NCBI RefSeq assembly: GCF_030732985.1
Contig: NZ_JASHJX010000012.1
Location: forward strand, 1-64,000
From: Nioella sp. MMSF_3534
GTDB lineage: Bacteria > Pseudomonadota > Alphaproteobacteria > Rhodobacterales > Rhodobacteraceae
Direction of reading: 5' to 3'
DNA length: 64,000 nt
Part shown: positions 7,865 to 17,679 of the stretch, one piece after another
How positions within the stretch are numbered: the first letter of the stretch is position 1
How the letters are laid out: each line of letters opens with the position of its first letter
Translations under genes and position numbers: made by a program
Notes under the pieces: model-generated
What the model was told of the DNA's origin: nothing
Databases searched by the model: none
The model's input: only the letters and a program-made list of their open reading frames with translations

Positions 7865-8601
7865 AACCGTTTCTGATCCTGCAATTGCGCCCCGAGGATG
7901 AAGCCGCCGACGAGGAGTTCGCCAGCTTCCTCGCCAAGGGCGGGCTGTCGCCGGACGAAGTGCATCGCATCCGGCTCGACAAGCGCGACCTTCCCGGCGG
8001 GCTGGTGCTGGCCGACTATTCCGGCGTGATCGTGGGGGGCGGCCCCGGCTGCGTGTCGGACGCGCCCGAGGACAAGACCCCGCAGGAAGCCAAGATCGAG
8101 GCGGAGATCCTGGGGCTGATGCCCCGGATCACCGAGGGCGATGTGCCTTTCATGGGCTGCTGCTACGGGCTCGGCATTCTGGCCCACCACCTGGGCGGTG
8201 AGGTCAGCAAGGCCCGCTATGGCGAGGCGATTGGCGGGGTCGATTGCACGCTGTCGGACGAAGGCGCTGCCGATCCGCTGTTCGAGGGGTTGCCACAAAC
8301 CTTCCGCGCGCTGGTGGGCCACAAGGAGGCTGTGCAGGACCTGCCCCCGGGCGCGGTGCATCTGGCGGCGGCCGAGAGCTGCCCCTTTCAGATGATCCGC
8401 TACGGGCAGAACGTCTATGCCACCCAGTTCCACCCCGAGGCGGACGGCGAAAGCTTTGCCACCCGAATCCGCATCTACCGCAACAAGGGGTATTTCCACC
8501 CCGACGAGGCCGACAGCCTGACCGAAGCCTGCCTGGCCGAAGAGATCACCGTGCCGGAGCTGGTGCTGAAGAACTTCGTCAACCGCTATCGCACCGGTTG
8601 A
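7861..8601 (+). CDS. Class I glutamine amidotransferase-like protein
   Basis: A 246-residue protein with the class I glutamine amidotransferase fold. The nucleophile is Cys101 in MGCCYGLGIL, and the catalytic His191-Glu193 pair lies in QFHPEADG, so the triad is intact. The protein stands alone without a synthetase domain, like the GuaA-like stand-alone glutaminases common in Proteobacteria. The start at 7861 overlaps the stop of the acetyltransferase gene by 4 bases; an upstream in-frame extension is a shadow of that gene. The ammonia acceptor partner is not apparent. Two perfect palindromes follow the stop. Confidence 0.85.
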   Translation: MKPFLILQLRPEDEAADEEFASFLAKGGLSPDEVHRIRLDKRDLPGGLVLADYSGVIVGGGPGCVSDAPEDKTPQEAKIEAEILGLMPRITEGDVPFMGCCYGLGILAHHLGGEVSKARYGEAIGGVDCTLSDEGAADPLFEGLPQTFRALVGHKEAVQDLPPGAVHLAAAESCPFQMIRYGQNVYATQFHPEADGESFATRIRIYRNKGYFHPDEADSLTEACLAEEITVPELVLKNFVNRYRTG

Positions 8602-8605
8602 GCCA

Positions 8606-8663
8606 GGCGCGGGGAAAGCTCTTCGAAGAGCTTTGAATTTTCTTCGAAGAAAATTCCCGCGCC
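8606..8663. repeat. Cloverleaf-like nested palindrome
   Basis: An outer stem GGCGCGGG (8606-8613) / CCCGCGCC (8656-8663) encloses two perfect adjacent palindromes: 8615-8634, built on AAAGCTCTTC and its complement, and 8635-8656, built on GAATTTTCTTC and its complement. Both share the core CTTCGAAG. The whole forms a three-way junction in single-stranded DNA or RNA. From memory, similar CTTCGAAGA palindrome pairs recur between genes in Rhodobacteraceae genomes, which would make it a REP-like or terminator-like element. It separates the amidotransferase gene from folE2. Confidence 0.8.
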
Positions 8664-8824
8664 CCGTTGAAGCCGTCCGCCATTCTGACGCCGTATCGCA
8701 ACATGGTGCCGTTTTGGGCGGGTCCGCTCCACCCTGTCTCACCTATCTCTCGCAACGGAAAACTTGGAATAGCGGGGCGGCTGGCCCATATTGTCAGTCT
8801 CCAGACCCCGGGAAGGCCCGCGCC

Positions 8825-9922
8825 ATGAACCTGCAGCTCAACGATCTTGCCACCGCGCCCGACAGCGACGAGGCCCGCAAAGCGCTGGACACCCTGCGCG
8901 CATGGGCAGCCACCGCGTCGGCGGAGGAGCTGGCGGCGCTCGACCCGTCCGTCACCGGCCTGTTGCGCAATGCACCAGACTATCCGGAGTTCAGCCGCGA
9001 CTACCCGCAGGATTTCACCGTCGATGCGGCGTATAAGGACAGCCTGCCAGACCTGCAGAACGGCCCCGCCTCGCTGATCAAGGGGCAGAAACGGGTGATC
9101 CAGCATGTGGGCATTTCCAACTTCCGCCTGCCGATCCGCTATCACACCCGCGACGATGGCGACCTGACGCTGGAAACCTCGGTCACCGGCACGGTCAGCC
9201 TGGAGGCCGAGAAGAAGGGCATCAACATGTCCCGGATCATGCGCAGCTTCTACAACCATGCAGAGCGGACATTCAGCTTCGAGGTGATGGAGGCGGCGCT
9301 TGACGCCTACAAGACCGATCTCGACAGTTTCGATGCCCGTATCCAGATGCGCTTTTCCTTCCCGATGAAGATCGAAAGCCTGCGCTCCGGCCTGACCGGG
9401 TACCAGTATTACGATATCGCGCTGGAACTGGTGGAGCAGGGCGGCAGCCGCAAGAAGATCCTGCATCTGGACTATGTCTACAGCTCCACTTGCCCGTGTT
9501 CTCTGGAACTCAGCGAACATGCCCGCGAATTTCGCAACCAGTTGGCGACGCCGCATTCGCAACGCTCGGTGGCGCGGATATCGGTCGAGGTGCCCTTTGG
9601 CGGTGAGTGCCTGTGGTTCGAGGATCTGATCGAACTGGCCCGCGATGCGGTGCCGACGGAAACGCAGGTCATGGTCAAGCGCGAAGATGAACAGGCCTTC
9701 GCGGAACTGAACGCGGCGAACCCGATCTTCGTGGAGGACGCCGCGAGGCTTTTTGCGCAAGCCCTGCATGACGAACCCCGCGTGGGAGATTTCCGCATCA
9801 TCGCCAGCCACCAGGAAAGCCTGCACAGCCATGATGCGGTCAGCGTGCTGACCGAGGGCGACACCTTTGCCGCCACCAGCCTTGATCCGAAACTGTTCAA
9901 GACGCTGTTCCACATCGGTTGA
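8825..9922 (+). CDS. folE2: GTP cyclohydrolase FolE2
   Basis: A 365-residue type IB GTP cyclohydrolase, which turns GTP into 7,8-dihydroneopterin triphosphate, the first step of folate (and queuosine) synthesis. The T-fold body includes IKGQKRVIQHVGISNFRLP near 85 and the metal/catalytic Cys223 and Cys225 in STCPCSLELSEHAREF. His-rich motifs occur near the C-terminus (SHQESLHSHDAV). FolE2 replaces zinc-dependent FolE in many marine alphaproteobacteria and can use other metals. The start at 8825 follows the common N-terminus MNLQLNDLA; an open extension to 8633 runs through the palindrome and is not coding. folB and folP lie 12 kb away. Confidence 0.93.
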   Translation: MNLQLNDLATAPDSDEARKALDTLRAWAATASAEELAALDPSVTGLLRNAPDYPEFSRDYPQDFTVDAAYKDSLPDLQNGPASLIKGQKRVIQHVGISNFRLPIRYHTRDDGDLTLETSVTGTVSLEAEKKGINMSRIMRSFYNHAERTFSFEVMEAALDAYKTDLDSFDARIQMRFSFPMKIESLRSGLTGYQYYDIALELVEQGGSRKKILHLDYVYSSTCPCSLELSEHAREFRNQLATPHSQRSVARISVEVPFGGECLWFEDLIELARDAVPTETQVMVKREDEQAFAELNAANPIFVEDAARLFAQALHDEPRVGDFRIIASHQESLHSHDAVSVLTEGDTFAATSLDPKLFKTLFHIG

Positions 9923-10040
9923 GCCCTGCCCCTGACGCAAACCGGGGTTTCCGGATCGGCATTGGGCAAACGGGTCAGGAAGGCATACCTATCTGGTCGA
10001 GCCGGGCAAGTGCCCGTCGCAGATATCAAGAGGTAGTCCC

Positions 10041-10262
10041 ATGGCAACCATCGCCCTGTCCCCCGCCGCAACCGGCACCGCATCCCCGATCCGCAGCGTC
10101 TTTGCCGCGCTCATGCGCGTCTTCTCCGCCTATGACGCCGCCCAGTCCCGCGCCAATCAGGTGCAGCGCCTGAACGGGATGACCGACGCGGAACTGGCCC
10201 GCATTGGCCTGCGCCGTGAAGACATCGCGCGCTACGTCTTCCGCGACATCCTGTATATCTGA
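10041..10262 (+). CDS. DUF1127 domain small protein
   Basis: A 73-residue protein whose C-terminal half is the DUF1127 (YjiS-like) motif: RLNGMTDAELARIGLRREDI. The N-terminal part is Ala/Ser-rich. Small DUF1127 proteins in alphaproteobacteria are arginine-rich regulators that affect RNA turnover, phosphate or carbon metabolism in the few cases studied. The gene stands alone, 118 bases after folE2 with a CGGGCAAGTGCCCG hairpin between them, and 74 bases before trkH. A specific role cannot be given. Confidence 0.85.
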   Translation: MATIALSPAATGTASPIRSVFAALMRVFSAYDAAQSRANQVQRLNGMTDAELARIGLRREDIARYVFRDILYI

Positions 10263-10336
10263 GGGGCACGGCGAAAGCGCCCGTGCGAAGCTTCTCCGGT
10301 TGACAGCACGCGCGGGCCGGGCCAACGCTTCGGCCC

Positions 10337-11785
10337 ATGTACGACCTCAGGCCCATTGGATATGTGATCGGACTGCTCGTCCTCGTGCTGGGGTTGACCA
10401 TGCTGGTCCCCATGGGCGTCGATCTCTATTATCAGAACGGGCATTGGCGGGCCTTCCTGGATAGCGCCGTTCTGACGGTGCTGCCCGGTGCGATGCTGGC
10501 GCTGGCCGCGTCCAGCGGGGTCAGCAAGCGACTGTCCATCCAGCAGACTTTTCTTCTGACCACGGGTGTCTGGCTGGCCCTGCCCATCTTCGGTGCGCTT
10601 CCCTTCATATTCGGGGAGACAAACGCAACGTTTATCGACGCGCTCTTTGAATCCATGTCGGGTCTGACCACGACGGGATCAACCGTCTTCATCCGGTTGG
10701 AACGGCTGCCCGAGGGGCTGCTCTTCTGGCGCGGGATGCTGCAATGGTTCGGCGGCGTCGGCATCATTGTCGTGGCGATGGTGTTCCTGCCGGAACTGCG
10801 CGTGGGCGGCATGCAGATCTTCAAATCCGAGGCCTTCGACACGATGGGCAAGATCCTGCCCCGCGCGGGCGAGATCGCGCAGCAGATTTCGGTGATCTAT
10901 CTGGGTCTCACGCTTGTCTGCTCGCTTACCTATGTGGCGCTCGGGATGCCGACGTTTGAGGCGATCGTGCATTCCATGACCACCGTCTCGACCGGCGGGT
11001 TTTCCACGTCGGACGCTTCTTTCGGGGCGTTTCAGGGGCCGATGGAATATGCCGCCGCCGTTTTCATGATCCTCGCCAGTCTGCCCTTCGTGCGCTACGT
11101 GCAGATGCTGGCCGGCAGCGCCCGGCCGCTCTGGGTCGATACGCAGGTGCGCGCCTACCTGACCACGATCCTGCTGCTGACGATCTTCTTCGCGGTCTAC
11201 CGGCTGGTGGTGAATGGCGACCATCTGGAACACGGGTTCCGCGAGGCGATCTTCAACGTGACCTCGATCATCTCGGGCACGGGCTATGCCAGTGTCGACT
11301 ATCAGGAATGGGGTGCGATTGCGGTTGTCGTCTTCTTCTTCATCGGCCTGATTGGCGGCTGCGCGGGGTCGACCGCCTGCTCGATCAAGATCTTCCGCTA
11401 TCAGCTGCTGATGGCGTCGATCTCGACGCAGCTGCGCAGGCTTTATGCCCCGCATGGCATCTTTGAGCCGCGCTACGAAGGCCGCAAGGTCAGCGAAGAG
11501 GTGCTGTCTTCGGTCATGGCCTTCTTCGTGATGTTCTTCGTCAGCCTCGGTGTGGTGGCGATGCTGCTGGCGCTGACCGGGCTGGATTTCGTGACGTCTG
11601 TGTCGGGCGCGGCCACGGCGCTGGCCAATATCGGGCCGGGCCTCGGGAGCGAGATCGGCCCGGCAGGCAGCTTCACCAACCTCAATGACACAGCCAAGTG
11701 GATTCTGACCGTTGCGATGCTGGTCGGGCGGCTGGAACTGATGGCGGTTTTTGTCCTGTTCACCACCCAGTTCTGGCGGGGGTGA
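10337..11785 (+). CDS. trkH: Trk potassium uptake channel subunit TrkH
   Basis: A 482-residue polytopic membrane protein of the TrkH/KtrB family. The four pseudo-repeats with selectivity-filter loops are recognisable: SMSGLTTTGSTV near 95, STGGFS near 220, SGTGYAS near 312 and NIGPGLG near 433. The C-terminal VGRLELMAVFVLFTTQFWR is a TrkH hallmark. It forms the K+ pore and works with the NAD-binding regulator TrkA, which is not encoded in this window. The start at 10337 has no strong ribosome site but matches the family N-terminus. A strong terminator follows the stop. Confidence 0.95.
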   Translation: MYDLRPIGYVIGLLVLVLGLTMLVPMGVDLYYQNGHWRAFLDSAVLTVLPGAMLALAASSGVSKRLSIQQTFLLTTGVWLALPIFGALPFIFGETNATFIDALFESMSGLTTTGSTVFIRLERLPEGLLFWRGMLQWFGGVGIIVVAMVFLPELRVGGMQIFKSEAFDTMGKILPRAGEIAQQISVIYLGLTLVCSLTYVALGMPTFEAIVHSMTTVSTGGFSTSDASFGAFQGPMEYAAAVFMILASLPFVRYVQMLAGSARPLWVDTQVRAYLTTILLLTIFFAVYRLVVNGDHLEHGFREAIFNVTSIISGTGYASVDYQEWGAIAVVVFFFIGLIGGCAGSTACSIKIFRYQLLMASISTQLRRLYAPHGIFEPRYEGRKVSEEVLSSVMAFFVMFFVSLGVVAMLLALTGLDFVTSVSGAATALANIGPGLGSEIGPAGSFTNLNDTAKWILTVAMLVGRLELMAVFVLFTTQFWRG

Positions 11786-11803
11786 ACAGGTCGCGCCCGA
11801 CAG

Positions 11804-11836
11804 AAAAAGGGCGGCCCCTGCGGACCGCCCCTTTTT
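11804..11836. terminator. Bidirectional terminator between trkH and the pseudo-protease gene
   Basis: A stem of AAAAAGGGCGG-type sequence pairs with its complement CCGCCCCTTTTT around a short GC-rich loop. It leaves a T run on both strands, so it can end the convergent trkH and pseudo-protease transcripts. Confidence 0.88.
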
Positions 11837-11855
11837 GTTCACAGGAGCCTTGCGA

Positions 11856-13598
11856 TCAGTTCCAGCAGGTCACCAGAACCGCCAGATCGCTGCCATAGCG
11901 GGCCAGCGCGTTGCGGGTCATCGGATCGGCCTGCACGGGGGCCGCGTTGACCCGGACCCCGGCGGTGCCGAGGAATTCCGCCATCCGGTCGCCGCGCAGG
12001 GCAAAGCTGACGCCTTCAGGCAGGGCCCGGCCGGTGTCAGGTTCGGGCAGGACCATGCCGATCACCGCGCCCGTGGCGTCCAGCACCGGGGCCCCGGCCT
12101 CGGACGGTTCGATCGACATTTCCAGCCGCGCCATCGTGTCCTCGCCATTCAGCCCCTGCATATCGGCCAGCGTGCCGAAGTTCATGGACGCCGCGCCAAG
12201 CGCGCCCTCATAGGGGTAGCCGGCAACCGCGACATCCGTGCGGATACGCGCGGGAATGGTCGGGAAGCCCGCATAGGTCGAGGGGGCCAGCGACTGCGTC
12301 GGGCGCAGGACGGCCAGGCCGAGCGCCGGGTCGGAATGGGCCACGGTCATCTCATAACGGTCATTGACCAGAACCCGCGTGCAGGAGGCCACGGCCTCGG
12401 CGGTGGTCAGCACGGTGCCGGTGTTGTCGAGGTAGAAACCGCTGCGCGCCCGGTCGGGCTGACGCACTTCCAGACCGGCCATCAGGTCAACGCCCTGTTC
12501 CATGCCGGGATCGACCGCGCCGGGGTCGAGCGTGCCGCCATAGGTGGAGAAGCTGTCCTCCATCATGTCCAGAACACGGGTCATCTGCGCATCCCGCTCC
12601 GGCGTCCAGATCAGGGTGAAGCCCTTGATCTGACCGTCTTCCAGACGGGCCACGGTGTGGCTGCGCAGGGTGTCGGACTGACCGGTCAGCACGAAGCTGT
12701 TGGAGCGGCGGTTGCGCTCGCCTTCCAGCGGCACGATCTCCAGCGTCTGCATGATTTCGTACAGGCCACCGAGCGTGGCTTCGCTGCCCTCCTGGCTGAT
12801 CAGCAGAACCTGAACGCCGGAATCGCCCACGGAATCGAACTGCGCGAAGGGGAATTCGTAGCGGGCGAACTCGACCATGGCCAAGGGCAGGTCGATCTCG
12901 ATTCCCGCGCGTTCGTCGCGCACGGTCTGCATGCCAAGCGCATCGAGCTCCGCCTGATAGCTGGCCAGCAGCTCGGCCCGCTGACGGGTGGTCAGAACAC
13001 CGGTTTCCTCATAGCCCTGCGCCGCCTGCCAGGCGGACATGGCGCCACGGGTGCCGGGGCCGAAAGCGCCGTCGATACCGGAATTGTAGTATCCGAACCA
13101 TTGCATGGCGATCTGCAGCGCCTCGCGTCCTTGCTGGTCAAGTTGACGTTCGCTTTGCCGAGCCTCGGCCACGGTTTCCTCGGGCAGCACCGGCTCAGCG
13201 GGCTGCGGGGCCTCAGTGATGGTGGGGGCCTCGGTTGCGGTGCCGGGGGCCAAGGTATTGGCGCCAATGGGGAAAAACTGTTGCTGGTATATCTCGGCTT
13301 CGGACAGGTAGCTGTCCTGCGGGATCGCCCCCTGCGCGCGCAATTGGTTCAGAATCGCCGCGCCTTCACCGGGCGTGTAGGGCCCGAGCGCGATGGCATA
13401 CCAGCCGGTTTGCAACCGGTATCCGTTCACCGCTGGCAGCAGCCGCGAATAGGCGCGGACCCGGCCCTCGGCGGTGGCCAGATCGGGATGAGCCTCCAAC
13501 TGGACCCAAACACGGTCCTGTGCCTGGGCGTCATCGGCCCCGAATACGGCCGTGCCCAGTATGATCAAAAGACACAAAACAATCCGGCGTGCTGCCAT
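11856..13598 (-). CDS. Secreted SPOR-like/peptidoglycan-binding protein with inactive trypsin-like domain
   Basis: A 580-residue exported protein. A signal peptide ends near residue 26 (DDAQAQ). A SPOR-like region with WYAIALGPY follows (about 30-105), then a peptidoglycan-binding fold near 158-210 ([20 protein letters not shown]). A middle domain comes next, and a trypsin-like domain lies near 386-540. The trypsin domain keeps its framework but not its catalytic residues: the His position reads LTTAEAV (Glu401), the Asp position reads DPALGLAVL (Gly427), and the GDSG motif reads SEAGAP (Ala501). It should therefore bind rather than cut. It is transcribed divergently from glyQ. A periplasmic wall-associated sensor or scaffold is a reasonable guess. 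Confidence 0.8.
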   Translation of the reverse strand: MAARRIVLCLLIILGTAVFGADDAQAQDRVWVQLEAHPDLATAEGRVRAYSRLLPAVNGYRLQTGWYAIALGPYTPGEGAAILNQLRAQGAIPQDSYLSEAEIYQQQFFPIGANTLAPGTATEAPTITEAPQPAEPVLPEETVAEARQSERQLDQQGREALQIAMQWFGYYNSGIDGAFGPGTRGAMSAWQAAQGYEETGVLTTRQRAELLASYQAELDALGMQTVRDERAGIEIDLPLAMVEFARYEFPFAQFDSVGDSGVQVLLISQEGSEATLGGLYEIMQTLEIVPLEGERNRRSNSFVLTGQSDTLRSHTVARLEDGQIKGFTLIWTPERDAQMTRVLDMMEDSFSTYGGTLDPGAVDPGMEQGVDLMAGLEVRQPDRARSGFYLDNTGTVLTTAEAVASCTRVLVNDRYEMTVAHSDPALGLAVLRPTQSLAPSTYAGFPTIPARIRTDVAVAGYPYEGALGAASMNFGTLADMQGLNGEDTMARLEMSIEPSEAGAPVLDATGAVIGMVLPEPDTGRALPEGVSFALRGDRMAEFLGTAGVRVNAAPVQADPMTRNALARYGSDLAVLVTCWN

Positions 13599-13764
13599 CC
13601 TCTTTCTCCTAACCCCATGTTTCCTGCGGGCTTCGCCCGTTCACGATCGGCGGCAACCTATCAGAGTGAACAGCCGATGCACCAGAAATATGCGTGATCG
13701 GCCAATTGACCATGGCGGGGGGGACCACTATCACACCCCTGCCTTGCAACACCCGGGAAAAGAC

Positions 13765-14712
13765 ATGGCCGAGAAAAGCACGCAGCCGCGCAGTTTTCAG
13801 GAAATCATCCTGAGGCTCCAGTCCTATTGGGCCACCAAGGGCTGTGCGATCATGCAGCCCTATGACATGGAGGTCGGTGCCGGCACCTTCCACCCGGCCA
13901 CCACCCTGCGCAGCCTCGGCACGCAGCCCTGGGCCGCCGCCTATGTGCAGCCCTCGCGCCGCCCGACCGACGGGCGCTATGGCGAGAACCCGAACCGCTT
14001 GCAGCATTACTACCAGTACCAAGTGCTGATCAAACCCTCGCCGCCCGATCTGCAGGCTCTGTATCTGGGTTCGTTGGAGGCCATCGGCATCGACATGGAC
14101 CTGCACGACGTGCGGTTTGTGGAAGATGACTGGGAAAGCCCCACTTTGGGCGCCTGGGGTCTAGGCTGGGAGGTCTGGTGCGACGGGATGGAGGTTAGCC
14201 AGTTCACCTATTTCCAGCAGGTCGGCGGCCATGACTGCAAGCCCGTGTCGGGCGAGCTGACTTATGGGCTGGAACGGCTGGCGATCTATATTCTCGGTGT
14301 CGATCACGTCATGGACATGCCCTTCAACGACCCCGATGCGCCGATTCCGCTGACCTATGGCGACGTGTTCCGCCAGACCGAGGAGGAATACAGCCGCTTC
14401 AACTTCGACACGGCGGAAACCGAGATCCTCCTGCGCCATTTCGAGGACGCGGAGGCCGAATGCGAAGCGATCCTGAGCCATCCGGCAGAGGACCCCAAGA
14501 CCGGCAAGCGCATCATCATGGCGCACCCGGCCTATGACCAGTGTATCAAGGCCAGCCACCTCTTTAACCTTCTGGACGCGCGCGGGGTGATCTCGGTCAC
14601 CGAGCGTCAGGCCTATATCGGTCGCGTCCGGGCGCTGGCCAAGAAATGCGCCGATGCCTTCGTGCAGACCGGGGCAGGTGGCTATGCGCCTGAAAGCGAC
14701 AGCGCGGCATGA
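13765..14712 (+). CDS. glyQ: Glycyl-tRNA synthetase alpha subunit
   Basis: A 315-residue catalytic alpha subunit of the heterotetrameric bacterial glycyl-tRNA synthetase. Hallmarks include [21 protein letters not shown] near the N-terminus, [21 protein letters not shown] and [18 protein letters not shown]. The start at 13765 gives the normal family length; the reading frame stays open to 13552 but that part overlaps the divergent gene's leader. The stop overlaps the start of a DUF6446 gene by 4 bases, and glyS follows, so the three form one operon. Confidence 0.97.
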   Translation: MAEKSTQPRSFQEIILRLQSYWATKGCAIMQPYDMEVGAGTFHPATTLRSLGTQPWAAAYVQPSRRPTDGRYGENPNRLQHYYQYQVLIKPSPPDLQALYLGSLEAIGIDMDLHDVRFVEDDWESPTLGAWGLGWEVWCDGMEVSQFTYFQQVGGHDCKPVSGELTYGLERLAIYILGVDHVMDMPFNDPDAPIPLTYGDVFRQTEEEYSRFNFDTAETEILLRHFEDAEAECEAILSHPAEDPKTGKRIIMAHPAYDQCIKASHLFNLLDARGVISVTERQAYIGRVRALAKKCADAFVQTGAGGYAPESDSAA

Positions 14713-15233
14713 CCCGGGGGCAATTCGTGGTAACTGCAATCGTTCTGTCCGGTGTCGCCGCCGGGGCTCTGCTGTGGTGGACCGAAACGCGCGCCTATTA
14801 TGAACCGGTCAGCATGGATGCGGTGACGATCAGCGCCACCACCTTCGACGGTGTGGTCGACCCGCTGCCGATCGCCGATTTTGAGGGCATCGACGCCGAC
14901 ACCTCGCCCCTGCGCTTCCGGGCCTGTTTCACCACGCCGCTGTCGCTGGCGCTGATGACCGAGACCTATCAGCCCTACGCGGGCGCCACACCGCTCAACA
15001 CGCCCGGCTGGTTTGGCTGCTATGACGCGGGCACCCTGACCCGCGCGCTGGAGGCGGGCACCGGCCTGGCCTTTCTGGGCGAGGCCAACATTGTCTATGG
15101 CATCGACCAGATCGTGATGATCACCGAAGACGGCCATGGCTATGCCTGGCACCAACTGAACCATTGCGGGGAAGCGGCCTATAGCGGCGATCCCGTCCCC
15201 GAAGACTGCCCGCCCGCGCCCGAGAGGAACTGA
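14709..15233 (+). CDS. DUF6446 family protein between glyQ and glyS
   Basis: A 174-residue protein with one N-terminal membrane anchor (about residues 7-24) and a periplasmic domain containing [18 protein letters not shown] and a WFGCYDAG segment. Four cysteines are spread through the domain and may form disulfides. It matches the DUF6446 proteins that sit between glyQ and glyS in Rhodobacteraceae. It overlaps glyQ by 4 bases and lies one base before the glyS ATG, so it is translated with both synthetase subunits. Nothing in the sequence suggests a tRNA-related activity. Confidence 0.8.
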   Translation: MTRGQFVVTAIVLSGVAAGALLWWTETRAYYEPVSMDAVTISATTFDGVVDPLPIADFEGIDADTSPLRFRACFTTPLSLALMTETYQPYAGATPLNTPGWFGCYDAGTLTRALEAGTGLAFLGEANIVYGIDQIVMITEDGHGYAWHQLNHCGEAAYSGDPVPEDCPPAPERN

Positions 15234-15234
15234 C

Positions 15235-17451
15235 ATGCCCGATCTTCTGCTCGAACTGTTCAGTGAGGAAATCCCCGCGCGGATGCAGACCCGCGCCGCC
15301 GAGGACCTGAAGAAACTGGTGACCGACGCGCTGGTCGAGGCCGGGCTGACCTATGCGGGCGCCGGGGCGTTTTCGACCCCGCGCCGTCTGGTGCTGGCGC
15401 TGGAAGGGCTGACCGCGGAAAGCCCCGACGTGACCGAGGAACGCAAGGGCCCGCGCGTGGACGCGCCGGAAAAGGCGCTGGACGGCTTCCTGCGTGCCAC
15501 GGGGCTCAGCAAGGACCAGCTGGAGATCCGCGACGACAAGAAGGGCCAGACCTACTTTGCCAAAATCGTAAAGCCGGGTCGGTCGGCAGAGGAGATCCTG
15601 GCCGAGGTCATCCCCGCCACGATCCGCAACTTCCCCTGGCCCAAGTCGATGCGGTGGGGCGCGGGCAACCTGCGTTGGGTGCGCCCGCTGCATTCGATCC
15701 TGTGCATCCTGTCCGATGAAAACGGTGTCCGCGCGGTCCCCTTCGACGTGGAGGGGATTGCCGCTGGCGACACGACCGAAGGCCACCGTTTCATGGCTGC
15801 CGGTCGCTTCGCGGTGACAGGGTTCGACGACTACGCCGCCAAACTGAAGAAGGCCCATGTGATCCTCTCTGCCGAGGAACGGGCCGACCACATCTGGCAC
15901 GACGCCACCAACATGGCCTTCGCCGCCGGGCTGGAGGTGGTCGAGGATAAGGGCCTTCTGGCCGAGGTTGCGGGGCTGGTGGAATGGCCGGTGGTCCTGA
16001 TGGGCGAGATCGGTGAGGAGTTCCTGGGCCTGCCGCCGGAGGTGCTGCAAACCTCCATGCGCGAACACCAGAAATTCTTTTCCGTGAAGAACCCCACCAC
16101 GGGCCGGATCGAACGCTTCATCACCGTCGCCAACCGCGAAACCGCCGACCATGGCGCGACCATTCTGGCGGGCAATGGCAAGGTGCTGTCCGCCCGTCTG
16201 GCGGATGCGAAATTCTTCTGGGAAAACGACCTGCGCATAGCCAAGTCGGACATGTCCGCCTGGACCCGCAGCCTGGAAAACGTGACCTTCCACAACAAGC
16301 TTGGCACGCAGGCCGCCCGGATCGACCGCATCGCAGCGCTGGCGAGGGACCTCGCCTCGGTGGTGGGGGCCGACCCCGATCAGGCGGAAACGGCGGCGCG
16401 CATCGCGAAGGCCGACCTGTCTTCGGAAATGGTCTACGAGTTCCCCGAATTGCAGGGCCTGATGGGCCGCTACTATGCCGAGGCCGCGGGCTATCCGGCC
16501 GAAATCGCCGCCGCTGCGCAGGAGCATTACTCGCCGCTTGGCCCCTCCGACGATGTGCCGACCGCGCCCCTGTCCGTCGCCGTGGCACTTGCCGACAAGC
16601 TCGACACGCTGGCAGGTTTCTGGGCCATCGACGAAAAACCCACCGGGTCGAAAGACCCCTACGCGCTGCGCCGCGCCGCGCTCGGGGTGATCCGGCTGGT
16701 GCTGGTCAATGGGCTGCGCGTGAACCTGGATCGCTTCATTGATGCGCAGCTGATCCGGATCGAGGCCGCTGTGAACCATGACCTCGACGACAGCGCACTG
16801 ACCGAGCTGTTGCAGGAGATCGCGCATCACGGCGTCTTCGGCGCGGCCTTCCACGCGGTCAAGGACCGTCTCGATGATCTGCATGATGCGTTTCTGGACC
16901 TGGAAACCAAGGTGCCGGACGCCTCCGATGACCTGCTCCGCTTCACCCATGACCGGCTCAAGGTCCACCTGCGCGACCAAGGCATCCGCCATGACGTGAT
17001 CGACGCCTGCCTTGCCCTGCCGGGCAGCGACGATCTGGCCCTTCTGGTCAAGCGGGCCGAGGCGCTGGCGGCCTTCCTTGCGTCGGAGGATGGCGAAAAC
17101 CTCGTTCAAGGCTACAAGCGCGCCGCCAACATCCTGGCCCAGGCCGAGGAAAAGGACGGGGTCGAGTATCGCTATGGTGCCGATGTGAAATACGCCGAGA
17201 CCGCAGAGGAAAAGGCGCTTTTCGCGGCGCTGTCGCAGGCCGAGGCCGCTGTATCCCCGGCGCTTGCATCGGATGATTTCCCCGCCGCCATGTCCGCCAT
17301 GTCCGCTCTGCGCGCGCCCATCGACGCCTTCTTTGACACCGTGCAGGTCAATGCGGACAGCGCGATCCTGCGCCGCAATCGCCTCAATCTGCTGCATGAG
17401 ATCACCGCAAGCTGCGGCAAGATCGCGGACCTGTCGCGGATCGAAGGTTAA
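15235..17451 (+). CDS. glyS: Glycyl-tRNA synthetase beta subunit
   Basis: A 738-residue beta subunit, which binds tRNA and is needed for aminoacylation with GlyQ. The N-terminus [15 protein letters not shown] is diagnostic. Further family blocks are [10 protein letters not shown] near 125, [14 protein letters not shown] near 265, the [10 protein letters not shown] segment near 325 and an HD-like central region around [16 protein letters not shown]. The C-terminal anticodon-binding domain is complete, ending in [23 protein letters not shown]-like sequence. Normal length. A long open antisense frame across it is a codon-bias shadow. Confidence 0.97.
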   Translation: MPDLLLELFSEEIPARMQTRAAEDLKKLVTDALVEAGLTYAGAGAFSTPRRLVLALEGLTAESPDVTEERKGPRVDAPEKALDGFLRATGLSKDQLEIRDDKKGQTYFAKIVKPGRSAEEILAEVIPATIRNFPWPKSMRWGAGNLRWVRPLHSILCILSDENGVRAVPFDVEGIAAGDTTEGHRFMAAGRFAVTGFDDYAAKLKKAHVILSAEERADHIWHDATNMAFAAGLEVVEDKGLLAEVAGLVEWPVVLMGEIGEEFLGLPPEVLQTSMREHQKFFSVKNPTTGRIERFITVANRETADHGATILAGNGKVLSARLADAKFFWENDLRIAKSDMSAWTRSLENVTFHNKLGTQAARIDRIAALARDLASVVGADPDQAETAARIAKADLSSEMVYEFPELQGLMGRYYAEAAGYPAEIAAAAQEHYSPLGPSDDVPTAPLSVAVALADKLDTLAGFWAIDEKPTGSKDPYALRRAALGVIRLVLVNGLRVNLDRFIDAQLIRIEAAVNHDLDDSALTELLQEIAHHGVFGAAFHAVKDRLDDLHDAFLDLETKVPDASDDLLRFTHDRLKVHLRDQGIRHDVIDACLALPGSDDLALLVKRAEALAAFLASEDGENLVQGYKRAANILAQAEEKDGVEYRYGADVKYAETAEEKALFAALSQAEAAVSPALASDDFPAAMSAMSALRAPIDAFFDTVQVNADSAILRRNRLNLLHEITASCGKIADLSRIEG

Positions 17452-17470
17452 GCGTTCCTTTCAGCTTGGT

Positions 17471-17587
17471 GAAAATACCTCGGGGGAGTCGCCGAAGGCG
17501 ACGGGGGCAGAGCCCCCCGGACCAGCTCTTGCGAAAGCGTTTCACGCGGCCCGCAAGGGCCGCGCGGGTCGACGTGCCAAAGGCACG
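17471..17587. repeat. Hairpin-rich intergenic repeat after glyS
   Basis: Within about 120 bases lie four short stems: GTCGCC-GAA-GGCGAC (17489-17503), GGGGGC-A-GAGCCCCC (about 17503-17518), CGCGGCCC-GCAA-GGGCCGCG (17545-17564) and CGTGCC-AAA-GGCACG (17573-17587). The opening GAAAATACCTCGGGGGAG followed by GGGGGCAGAGCCCCC resembles, from memory, an intergenic repeat spread through Rhodobacterales genomes. It probably ends glyS transcription or is a mobile non-coding element. Confidence 0.7.
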
Positions 17588-17679
17588 GCGAAACACCCCG
17601 ACACCCAAACGCCGCACTGGACCCGGCGCGATTCCGCTGTATGGTCCCCTCAACCTTTTTTTCTGCAAGTGCGAAGCAA

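Noticed and set aside
15121-17397. 758-codon open frame antisense to glyS
   Set aside because: It mirrors the glyS codon pattern and carries no recognisable domain.
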